From Kiritimatiellia bacterium (GTDB lineage Bacteria; Verrucomicrobiota; Kiritimatiellia; RFP12; UBA1067): DNA of 15,730 nucleotides. A program made the translations under genes and the position numbers. The notes below the pieces were generated by a model. It was given only the letters and a program-made list of their open reading frames with translations, had not been told where the DNA came from and did no database searches. Below, piece after piece: positions 1 through 7,243 of this stretch (positions are counted from its first letter, which is position 1; each line of letters begins with the position of its first letter). The DNA lies in NCBI GenBank assembly GCA_024405255.1, contig JAKSOY010000094.1, positions 1-15,730 on the forward strand, written 5' to 3'.

Positions 1-14
1 TAGCGTGCATTTGG

Positions 15-41
15 TGCGGATATTATGATATAATGTCCGCA
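15..41. promoter_or_regulatory. 27-bp near-perfect palindrome, candidate AbiEi operator
   Basis: The left arm TGCGGATATTAT (15-26) and right arm ATAATGTCCGCA (30-41) are inverted repeats that match at 11 of 12 positions around a 3-base centre (GAT, 27-29). The palindrome contains the -10 box and touches the first base of the abiEi start codon. AbiEi antitoxins of characterised systems repress their own operon by binding inverted repeats in the promoter with an N-terminal winged helix, so this is the obvious binding site. The symmetry is seen directly; the function is inferred from the family. Confidence 0.75.
26..34 (+). promoter_or_regulatory. Extended -10 promoter of the abiE operon
   Basis: TGATATAAT is a perfect extended -10 element (TGn plus TATAAT at 29-34). 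No convincing -35 hexamer is visible at the expected distance, as is common for extended -10 promoters. A start site about 7 bases after the box falls at position 40-41, essentially on the abiEi ATG, which predicts a leaderless mRNA. Confidence 0.7.
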
Positions 42-640
42 TGAAAACAACGATAAAGAGAAGGATGCGGCAGGAAGTAGCCCAAGGCAATCCTCTTGTG
101 CGGGCTGAACTGACCAAGCGGGGCTTTCGCGGCAATACGCTGTCTGAGATGGCGGCCAGAGGTGATCTTTATCGTGTGGCTCATGGCGTTTATGCTTCGA
201 CAAGTGGGTCGGCTTCTGAACTTTTTGACTATGAGCTTGCGGCGAAAGTCGTTCCTGCCGGTGTTTTTACGCTTTTTTCGGCGCTTCGAATACATGGTCT
301 GACGGATGAGAATCCGAGGCAAATGACGATGGCGATACCGGCGAAGTCGCATGCGCCCAAATCAACACTGCCCGTTGAGTTCATTTACATGAAACCGGAG
401 ATCCTTGCGAAGGATGTCGAAGTCAAGAGTCCGCATGGATCTGAATTCAGGGTTTTTTCCGTCGAGCGGACAATTGTCGAGTGTTTCAAGGCACGCAACA
501 AGATTGGCGTTGATGTGGCTGTTCGTGCGCTTAGGGATGCCGTCTCGAAAGGTAAGGTCGATTTTGCAGGACTTGGCAGGGTGATGTCGGATTGTCGTAT
601 GTCACGGGTCATGGCTCCGTATGTGGAGGGATTGGCATGA
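41..640 (+). CDS. abiEi: AbiEi-family type IV antitoxin / autorepressor
   Basis: This 199-residue protein resembles the AbiEi antitoxin family. The basic N-terminal part (about residues 1-60) has the winged-helix pattern with the typical phrase around RGDLYRVAHGVYA, followed by the AbiEi C-terminal domain (FSALRIHGLTDE, later RTIVECFKARNKIG). In studied systems this protein both neutralises the AbiEii toxin and represses the operon. Length is normal for the family. The ATG lies directly behind the -10 box with no room for a ribosome binding site, so translation would start from a leaderless message. The stop codon overlaps the abiEii start (ATGA at 637-640), which couples the two genes. Product recognition is by sequence pattern only. 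Confidence 0.88.
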   Translation: MKTTIKRRMRQEVAQGNPLVRAELTKRGFRGNTLSEMAARGDLYRVAHGVYASTSGSASELFDYELAAKVVPAGVFTLFSALRIHGLTDENPRQMTMAIPAKSHAPKSTLPVEFIYMKPEILAKDVEVKSPHGSEFRVFSVERTIVECFKARNKIGVDVAVRALRDAVSKGKVDFAGLGRVMSDCRMSRVMAPYVEGLA

Positions 641-1545
641 AGCGGAAAATCGTGAACTTCGGACAATCCGTTCGTGAACGTTTGCTGACAATTGCCCGAG
701 AAAGGAACATTCAGCTTGAATACCTCCTTCTGCGCTATGCGTTTGAGCGATTCCTGTATCGGTTGGGCAAGTCGGATTATTCCGAACGGTTTATTCTCAA
801 GGGGGCTTCGGCGTTCTCGATTTGGATGGGACCGTTTTGCCGTGTGACGAGGGATGCTGACATGGAGTCATTCGGTGATTCCAGCCCGGATGCGGTCATT
901 GGTGCATTCAAGTCCATCTGTACCGTGTCATGCCCAGAGGACGCGGTTGAGTTCGATTTGGATTCTTTTACGAGCGAGGACATCAAGGAGGACGACAAGT
1001 ATCCTGGGTTGCGCGTGTCATTCACGGCCTACATCGGCGGAGCTCGCGTTGCGATGCAGATTGATGTCGGCTTTGGTGACAGCGTATATCCGAAGGCCGA
1101 AACGTCGGATTATCCTGTGCTGCTTGACGGGGACTTGCCTCGAGTGCTCGTCTATCCTCGCTATACGGTCGTCGCGGAGAAGTTCCACACAATGGTTGAC
1201 CGTGGATTGCTGAACAGCCGGCTCAAGGATTATTATGACATTTGGCTTTTGACGGAGCGGTTTGATTTTGAGGCCGAGCTGTTGAAGACCGCGATTCGCC
1301 GTACGTTCGAGCGGCGGGAGACGCCGGTTCCATCGGCGTTGCCCGAATCGTTGTCGGAGGATTTCTTCGGCAATCCGCTGAAGGTGAGTCAGTGGAATGC
1401 GTTTCTTCGGAAGCTGGGCGATGCGCCGCGGCCGGATTCCTTGGGCGCGGCGACGATGCGAATCGCCGATTTCCTGAAGCCGGTGATTTCCGCGTCTGAT
1501 TCGCTTGCCGGACGCTGGTCTGCATCGGAAAGACGTTGGAAATGA
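637..1545 (+). CDS. abiEii: AbiEii/AbiGii-family nucleotidyltransferase toxin
   Basis: This 302-residue protein has the DNA-polymerase-beta-like nucleotidyltransferase motifs of the AbiEii/AbiGii toxins: KGAS at residues 55-58 (the G-S nucleotide-binding turn), TRDAD at 71-75 with metal-binding aspartates D73 and D75, a further aspartate in QIDVGFGD near 143, EK at 181-182, and KDYYD at 197-201. Family members transfer nucleotides to RNA targets (shown for tRNA in related MenT toxins) and arrest growth. The frame is open from 592, but the start at 637 is preferred because it gives the ATGA overlap with abiEi, sits 8 bases after a GGAGG-like site (about 624-628), and starts where family homology starts. 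All core residues look intact, so the toxin is probably active. Confidence 0.9.
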   Translation: MKRKIVNFGQSVRERLLTIARERNIQLEYLLLRYAFERFLYRLGKSDYSERFILKGASAFSIWMGPFCRVTRDADMESFGDSSPDAVIGAFKSICTVSCPEDAVEFDLDSFTSEDIKEDDKYPGLRVSFTAYIGGARVAMQIDVGFGDSVYPKAETSDYPVLLDGDLPRVLVYPRYTVVAEKFHTMVDRGLLNSRLKDYYDIWLLTERFDFEAELLKTAIRRTFERRETPVPSALPESLSEDFFGNPLKVSQWNAFLRKLGDAPRPDSLGAATMRIADFLKPVISASDSLAGRWSASERRWK

Positions 1546-1623
1546 TTCCCTTGTCGCTTCCGCCGATTGCGAACCAGTTCCTAAAGTAAATGCGTAAACA
1601 TTCCCCTATTCCGCGCGGGGTTG

Positions 1624-1632
1624 TGGTATAAT
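1624..1632 (+). promoter_or_regulatory. Extended -10 promoter of the polysaccharide operon
   Basis: TGGTATAAT (TATAAT at 1627-1632) lies in the only sizeable gap before the degradation genes (1546-1693). The expected -35 position (about 1604-1609) has no good match. The start site would be near 1639, giving a leader of about 55 bases. Two GTAAA direct repeats (1586-1590 and 1594-1598) lie just upstream and could be regulator half-sites. No clear terminator for abiE is visible in the gap. Confidence 0.6.
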
Positions 1633-1636
1633 TCAG

Positions 1637-1653
1637 CCAAAGTCGGCCTTTGG
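1637..1653 (+). other. Short hairpin at the predicted 5' end of the operon mRNA
   Basis: CCAAAG (1637-1642) and CTTTGG (1648-1653) form a perfect 6-bp stem with a 5-base loop. It begins at about the predicted transcription start and has no U-tract, so it is not a terminator. A stem at the extreme 5' end can protect mRNA from degradation; that role is only inference. Confidence 0.35.
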
Positions 1654-1693
1654 TGGCTGGCGAGACGAAGATACAATCACTAAAGAAAGGAAA

Positions 1694-2962
1694 ATGAAGC
1701 GGGTCGTCTGCGTCTGTTGCGTCGTTGTCCTGTCCGCCTGTCTTGAGACAAGGGCGGGGGCCTCCTCCGGCTGGAGCCGCGCGGGGCTGGATATCAATTG
1801 GCAGATCGAGGAGGTTGCGAAAACCGGCGGCGGACGGGTGACGGTTCCGGCGGGGAGATGGGAGACGAAGCCGATTCGACTGGTGAGCAATGTTGAGCTT
1901 CATTTCGAGGAAGGAGCCGATCTCCTTTTTACGGATGATCTGGAGGCGTTTATTCCAGCCGTGCGGACAAGTTACGAAGGCATCGAATGCCTCAATTATT
2001 CACCGCTCATCTACGCATACGATGCCACCAACATCGCCATCACGGGGAAGGGAAAGATTGAGCCGCGTATGGGGCTCTGGGAGACCTGGCGGTGGAACGG
2101 GCCGACTCAGCGGAAGGCCGGAGATGTCCTGAAGTGGGAGTGGGCGGAGAAAGACGTTCCAGTTGAAAGTCGGGACATGACGAAACTCGATGGTTCCAAG
2201 TGCCGCCCGCAGTTCATCTGCCTGAATCGGTGCAGGGGAATCCGTCTGGAGGACTTCTCGCTCCTGCATTCGCCGAATTGGTGCATCCACCTTCTGCAGA
2301 GCGAGGACGCGGTTCTGCGGCGGCTCAAGATCTCGGCGTTCATGAACAATAACGACGGCGTAGACATCGAATGTTCGCGGAACGTGCTGATCGAGGATTG
2401 CAGCTTTGACCAGGGGGACGATGTGATCTGCTGCAAGTCCGGTAAGGATCGGGACGGACTGCGCAGGGGTGTCCCGACCGAGAACGTGACGGTTCGCCGT
2501 TGCCGTGCTGGAGCTGGGCACGGTTTCCTCGTCATCGGTTCCGAGTGCTCCGGCGGTGTCCGGAACGTTCTGATGGAGGATTGCGAGGTGGACGGTACGA
2601 TCGCGACACTGATCCGGTTCAAGACGCGCGAGACGCGCGGTGGCTACATGGAGAACATCACCGTGCGCAACGTCCGGGCGCGGAATGTCGTGGGTGCGGT
2701 CATTGACCTTTCGACAGGCTATTCGATGGGGGATGCGCCGCCGCCGGGAATCGACCAGAAGGTCGCCTTGACGCGGATCTCTGGCATTTGCATTGAGGAC
2801 ATCGACGTCAAGCGGGCAGGTTGCAGGATGAGGCTGATCGGCGATGCGCGTCGGCCGGTGACGGATTTCAGCGTGAAAGGGCTGCAGGTCGGGCGGACGA
2901 CGTCCGGAGATGTTGTCGAGTTTGTTCAGGGCCGGGGCCTGACGGCGGTAAGTGACTTGTAA
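1694..2962 (+). CDS. GH28 polygalacturonase-family lipoprotein
   Basis: This 422-residue right-handed beta-helix enzyme has the GH28 signature set: NNDG at 219-222 (variant of NTD; acidic residue D221), QGDD at 240-243 (D242 and D243), GHG at 275-277 (H276) and RFK at 308-310 (variant of RIK). GH28 enzymes hydrolyse alpha-1,4-galacturonosyl or galacturonate-rhamnose linkages in pectin by inversion. The N-terminus has a short hydrophobic stretch ending in LSAC (13-16), a good lipobox, so the mature protein is probably lipid-anchored at C16. The ATG follows AAAGAAAGGA. It is the first gene of the degradation operon. Whether it acts on homogalacturonan or rhamnogalacturonan, and in exo or endo mode, cannot be told from the sequence; the context favours pectic substrates. 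Confidence 0.93.
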   Translation: MKRVVCVCCVVVLSACLETRAGASSGWSRAGLDINWQIEEVAKTGGGRVTVPAGRWETKPIRLVSNVELHFEEGADLLFTDDLEAFIPAVRTSYEGIECLNYSPLIYAYDATNIAITGKGKIEPRMGLWETWRWNGPTQRKAGDVLKWEWAEKDVPVESRDMTKLDGSKCRPQFICLNRCRGIRLEDFSLLHSPNWCIHLLQSEDAVLRRLKISAFMNNNDGVDIECSRNVLIEDCSFDQGDDVICCKSGKDRDGLRRGVPTENVTVRRCRAGAGHGFLVIGSECSGGVRNVLMEDCEVDGTIATLIRFKTRETRGGYMENITVRNVRARNVVGAVIDLSTGYSMGDAPPPGIDQKVALTRISGICIEDIDVKRAGCRMRLIGDARRPVTDFSVKGLQVGRTTSGDVVEFVQGRGLTAVSDL

Positions 2963-2986
2963 GGACACGAAAGGAAGACCACGAAA

Positions 2987-5128
2987 ATGAAAGCGAAGAC
3001 AATGAAGAAACTGATGCCGCTCCTTGCGGTGACAATTTCCGCTGCGGCGGTTGCGGCGGATCGGACGGTCGCGGAGGTGGATACGCTTACGGCGAACGCG
3101 AGTTACGGCCAGTTGGTCGTCAACGCCGACCTGACGATTGGAGAGGGGGTCACCGTCGAATGCACGTCGCTTCGCATTGCCGACGGTATTCAGGGCCAGA
3201 GCGCCACGTTGACCTTGGAAAAGGATGCGGTACTGAATGTCACCGGGACGGATCCGGTGCAGCTCGGCTCCGGTGGCGGAGAGGCGCATCTCGTGATGAA
3301 GACCGGATCGTCCCTGACGGCGGATAGCATGAACGGAGCGGCGGGATACGCGAGCACGCCGGCGAGTACGGCGGTCCCGACGCGTTCGTTCGTCGTCGTC
3401 AGTAACGCCACCATCACGCTTAACGGTACGGCGTTAACAGGAAAGAATTACAATGGGTTGACATTCCCGACTATCGGGAATTGGCCATCGGGGACGGATA
3501 AATCCGAAGTCGTTGACGAAATCCGTCTCGATTCGGGGTCCGCATTGTATTTGAGGAATATCATCAAGGATTCCTCTCGTGCTGCGAAGATCGTCTTCAA
3601 TGGCGGAAAAGTATATTCGAATGGTCAGCGGGGTACCCAGGGCGGACCGTTTATCTCGTCAACGGCTAATTCGAAGAATTCACCGCTTTACATAGAGGGC
3701 ATCAATTCGCAGCCGATATGGATTGAATGCTCACATGCTAATATTTCATATTTGTGTTCTGTCTCAAGCAAGTCGTGCTCGATTCATTTTATGGGTGACG
3801 GTGATTTCGTGAAGGGGGGGACGGTGAAGCTTTCCCTGATGAACATTGGAAATCTTGACACTGGAAATCTGAATATGCGTTTTCTCAACACTGGGTCGAT
3901 TCGTGTCTTGGAGGGCGGCGTTTCCATTGATAGCTCGGCGTTGATTACGAACTGCGTCTCTTCGATTGCCCATGACTGGGTTGTTGAGCCGGAAGGACTA
4001 TTGGATTTGAAGGGTTTCAATGCGATCATGAGGTCGATTGCCGTAATCGGGACAGGTGTGTTGACCAATACGGCGACAGGTGTTTCGACGCTGACTTTGG
4101 GTGAGGGGGATGCCGACACAACTTATCAAAAGTCCATTCCGCCCCGTATTGACATTGTCAAGGTTGGGCAGGGAACCTTGTCAATGTACGCTACAGATGT
4201 TGACAAAGTCCATGTGCTGGCTGGCGAATTGGCGTTGAAGAGTCGCAAGGAAATCGGCTATCCCTTCTATAAATTCAATGTGTACAAGCCGAGGAGAGAG
4301 CCAGTCAAGAATGCCACGGTTACGATGGCTGAAATAAAGTATCTCGATGGAGATAAGGATGTCACATTGGGAATGGATGCGTATTATTATGATCCTAGTG
4401 GAACAAGTAATTACTTTACTCCCGACAACGCATGGGATAGGGATCTTTCGACGTATTTCAAGGATGGTAGAGCATCGGATTATGCGAAGATTACCAACAT
4501 TCATTTTGAAGTCGAATATCGCCCGTCAAGAAAGATTACTGGATATACGTGGGCCACGAGCGATCAGAGCTATCACACCGATCTGCGCGACTGGGGCGTC
4601 TTTGGAAGCCTCGACAATGCGACATGGGAGCGGTTGGATTTGGTTGAGGAGTTCCAAGCAACGCAAGACCGTATGACGTGGGTCGGGACAAATTTCGTGT
4701 TCCGCTTTGCGAATCAGATGGTTGCCGTGGGGAATGCGGATGTCGCGGACGGTGCACGGCTGACCGTGAACGGGGCGTCGGTTGCGCTTTCTTCTCTCGC
4801 GTTGGGAAGCGAAGCGTCCGTTGCCGTTCGCTCTGGTGCGACGCTGGAGTTCCCGGCGGCAGTTCCCGTCTCGAAACTTGAAGTGAACGCCGGAGATGAG
4901 GTTTCGACCTTGATCGGTTTCACGCGGGCCTCGACGGGAACGCTTTACCTGACCGGGACGTCGAACAAGCCGACCAGGGATCTTCCGGTTCTGGTCGGCG
5001 GTGCGGATGAGGTCTGGACGGGTTGGACTGTCGTTTACAATGGGGTTGAAGTTCCCTATATGCCGTTGGTCAAGGACGGCATGCTGCATTTGCGAGGGAC
5101 GCGCGGCCTTTTCATCGTGGTCGAATAG
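2987..5128 (+). CDS. Secreted beta-helix surface protein with discoidin-like domain
   Basis: This 713-residue exported protein has a signal peptide (about 1-24, cleavage near AVAA/D). Residues 25-420 are rich in short Val/Thr/Gly beta-strand repeats such as KVGQGTLSM...VHVLAGELAL (392-417), the pattern of autotransporter-associated passenger repeats. Residues about 428-575 look like an F5/8 type C (discoidin, CBM32-like) domain: NAWDRDLSTYFKD (481-493), an IHFEVEYRPSRKITGY strand pair and DWGVFGSLDNATWERLD (535-551). Residues 580-713 return to beta-rich repeats and end in GLFIVVE. No autotransporter barrel or PEP-CTERM tail is visible. It is probably a carbohydrate-binding or adhesive surface protein. 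The ATG at 2987 is preferred over 3002 because AAGGAAG lies 9 bases upstream. The middle is clearly more AT-rich than the ends. Confidence 0.7.
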   Translation: MKAKTMKKLMPLLAVTISAAAVAADRTVAEVDTLTANASYGQLVVNADLTIGEGVTVECTSLRIADGIQGQSATLTLEKDAVLNVTGTDPVQLGSGGGEAHLVMKTGSSLTADSMNGAAGYASTPASTAVPTRSFVVVSNATITLNGTALTGKNYNGLTFPTIGNWPSGTDKSEVVDEIRLDSGSALYLRNIIKDSSRAAKIVFNGGKVYSNGQRGTQGGPFISSTANSKNSPLYIEGINSQPIWIECSHANISYLCSVSSKSCSIHFMGDGDFVKGGTVKLSLMNIGNLDTGNLNMRFLNTGSIRVLEGGVSIDSSALITNCVSSIAHDWVVEPEGLLDLKGFNAIMRSIAVIGTGVLTNTATGVSTLTLGEGDADTTYQKSIPPRIDIVKVGQGTLSMYATDVDKVHVLAGELALKSRKEIGYPFYKFNVYKPRREPVKNATVTMAEIKYLDGDKDVTLGMDAYYYDPSGTSNYFTPDNAWDRDLSTYFKDGRASDYAKITNIHFEVEYRPSRKITGYTWATSDQSYHTDLRDWGVFGSLDNATWERLDLVEEFQATQDRMTWVGTNFVFRFANQMVAVGNADVADGARLTVNGASVALSSLALGSEASVAVRSGATLEFPAAVPVSKLEVNAGDEVSTLIGFTRASTGTLYLTGTSNKPTRDLPVLVGGADEVWTGWTVVYNGVEVPYMPLVKDGMLHLRGTRGLFIVVE

Positions 5129-5143
5129 TTCGGACGCCATTCA

Positions 5144-7243
5144 ATGAAATCCGTGATCGGTTTGCTGGCGGCGGGACTGTGTTCCTGCGCCATTGGCGAG
5201 ATGTCGTTTCGATCCGGCGAGGGGTGGCAGCCGTTTGCCAATGCGAAGGATATTGAAGCCGGTAGCGCCCTCGATTTTTCAGGGATGGGGCTGGTGGACG
5301 CCCCGGCCGGGAAGTTCGGATGGTTGCGGGCGGCAAACGGTCATGCCGAGTTTGAGGGACGGCCGGGCGTCCCTGTCCGGTTCTGGGGCGTGAACATCTG
5401 TAGTGACGCGAATTTCCTGGAGCCGGACGAAATCGAAAGACTGACCGATCGGCTGGTCCGCCTCGGTTACAATGCCGTGCGCATTCATCATCATGATGAC
5501 TCCTGGTGGAAGGATGAGAAGAACAGGGATCTGTTCGATCGGCTGGTGGCCGCGTGCGTGAAGAAGGGCCTGTACCTCACGACGGATCTCCATGTGTCTC
5601 GCAAGGTCAAGTATCGGGAAATCGGGCTGGACCGCGAGGGTGATGCCGATTTTGTCATTGTCAAGAACTTCATGCAGTTTTACGAACCGGCATTCGAGAA
5701 TTGGAAGCGCTTCGCCCGTGAATTCCTGACGCGGAAGAATCCCTATACGGGGCGGTCGCTTGCGAATGAGCCGGCAATGCCGCTGATCGTGCTCCTGAAC
5801 GAGCCGAGCGCCCACAGCCCCAAGAATTGGGCGAAGTTGCGGGAGGAGCCGCTGTACAGGGAGCAATGGAGGCTCTGGCTGATGGAATTGCGCAAGCGGC
5901 AGCCGGGGGCCTATCCGAAAGAGGATCCCGAGCGCATCCCGGAGGAGGGGAACTGGTGGAATCCGACCGAGAGGAATCAGGCGATGGCCGCTTTCTCAAG
6001 TGCGCTGCTGAAACGGTTTGCGGTACGCGCCTCGACATGGCTGCGCGATGAGATCGGCGTCAATGCGTTGATCGCCACGGATAACAACGGTCCGATCCTG
6101 GCGCCGATCATGGAGATGCGTTCGTCGGCGGGAACTTATGTCGATTTCCATGGGTATTTTGACCATCCGACGATGGGGGAGAAGGGCTCTGAGGTGAAGA
6201 TGTCCCTGAATAACGAGAATCCGCTCACGGCAAAGAAGAATGAGATTGTCGGCGCGGCGTTTCACAGGGTTTGGGGTCGACCCATGTGCATGAGCGAAAG
6301 CAATTACTGCGGTCCAAATGAGTATCGTTCGATGGGCGGATTGATCCGCGGTGGCCTAGCTGTGGCGCAGGATTGGACTGGCGTTTGGACGTTTGCCTAT
6401 GCGCATGGCAAGAAGAAGGCGCTGAATGACTGTGTCGCACCTCCGGGGCGGTTCGATCTTGCGCTCGATCCGATCATGCAGGCGACGGATCGTCTGGCAA
6501 TTCTCATTTTCCTGAGGGGCGATCTGCCGACGCCTTTGGCGGCCTATGCCAACGTCTTCGATGACGAGGCGATGAATCCTGTGAATGTCCATCCGCTTTC
6601 CGCCGCGCCGGGCTGGGCCAAGTGCCATCTTGAATGGCGGGCGAGAATGGGCGCGGCGTTCGGGAACTGCGTTCCGGATGACGTGCAAGCGGTCAAGGCG
6701 TTTCCCTTTACGGAAACGCCGCCCGGAGATCCGCCGTCCATCGGAATTTCGCCCGACTACGAAAAGGGGGAGTTCACAGTCGCCAGCGAAAGGCTGGTGG
6801 CCGGATTCCGTCATGATGGCGGCGTCATTGCGGCTGGGGCCTTGATCGCGAAAGTCGGTGGCTCTCCGCATGCCACGGTTGCCGTGGCGTCTCTCGACGG
6901 GAGGTCGATCCGCGACTCGCGGCGGCTGTTGCTCTGGCATCTGACGGATGTGCTCGGCGACGGCATTGTATTCAAGGATGAAAGCCGCCGGGAGATCCTG
7001 GGGTTGGGCTCTCCCAATCTGATCGTTCGGGAAGGATTTGCTAAGGCCGCCCTTTCGGTGACGAATCCTGAAGGTCTTTCGGTCTTCGCCCTTGATTCGA
7101 AGGGACGAAGAGTGCGTAAGGTGAACACCTCGGTGCGGCAGGGGAAGTTGATCTTTACGATGTCCGTCGACGCTTCGGCTCCGGCTTCGATTTACTATGA
7201 GGTGACATCTGGAACGGTACGAGAAGGAGTGATGTCTCGATGA
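5144..7243 (+). CDS. Exported clan GH-A glycoside hydrolase (GH5-like)
   Basis: This 699-residue protein has an N-terminal export signal (about 1-18; two cysteines in it leave a lipoprotein possible, but no canonical lipobox). The TIM-barrel part has clan GH-A features: RFWGVN (79-84), GYNAVRIHHHDD (108-119), TDLHVSR (147-153), LLNEP (217-221) with E220 as likely acid/base, VDFHGYFDHP (333-342), and MCMSESNYCG (381-390) with E385 as likely nucleophile, followed by a WTGVWTFAYAHG strand. Residues about 470-690 form beta-rich C-terminal domains. Clan GH-A enzymes are retaining glycosidases; the exact family and substrate are not determined. Neighbouring GH28 and acetylesterase genes suggest a beta-linked pectin side chain. 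There is no clear ribosome binding site; the 15-base gap suggests coupled translation. Its stop overlaps the next start (ATGA). Confidence 0.8.
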   Translation: MKSVIGLLAAGLCSCAIGEMSFRSGEGWQPFANAKDIEAGSALDFSGMGLVDAPAGKFGWLRAANGHAEFEGRPGVPVRFWGVNICSDANFLEPDEIERLTDRLVRLGYNAVRIHHHDDSWWKDEKNRDLFDRLVAACVKKGLYLTTDLHVSRKVKYREIGLDREGDADFVIVKNFMQFYEPAFENWKRFAREFLTRKNPYTGRSLANEPAMPLIVLLNEPSAHSPKNWAKLREEPLYREQWRLWLMELRKRQPGAYPKEDPERIPEEGNWWNPTERNQAMAAFSSALLKRFAVRASTWLRDEIGVNALIATDNNGPILAPIMEMRSSAGTYVDFHGYFDHPTMGEKGSEVKMSLNNENPLTAKKNEIVGAAFHRVWGRPMCMSESNYCGPNEYRSMGGLIRGGLAVAQDWTGVWTFAYAHGKKKALNDCVAPPGRFDLALDPIMQATDRLAILIFLRGDLPTPLAAYANVFDDEAMNPVNVHPLSAAPGWAKCHLEWRARMGAAFGNCVPDDVQAVKAFPFTETPPGDPPSIGISPDYEKGEFTVASERLVAGFRHDGGVIAAGALIAKVGGSPHATVAVASLDGRSIRDSRRLLLWHLTDVLGDGIVFKDESRREILGLGSPNLIVREGFAKAALSVTNPEGLSVFALDSKGRRVRKVNTSVRQGKLIFTMSVDASAPASIYYEVTSGTVREGVMSR

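Noticed and set aside
592..636. Upstream start for the AbiEii toxin
   Set aside because: The extra 15 residues overlap abiEi deeply and match nothing in the family; the ATG at 637 has a ribosome binding site and the usual ATGA overlap.
1603..1620. CCCC...GGGG inverted repeat as an abiE terminator
   Set aside because: The stem is only four pairs beside a CCGCGCGG palindrome and no T-tract follows, so a terminator is not supported.
2000..3289. Long open frame of 429 codons on the minus strand
   Set aside because: It lies opposite the GH28 gene and the start of the surface protein, has no recognisable domain, and is Arg/Pro/His-rich as expected for the antisense of GC-rich coding sequence.
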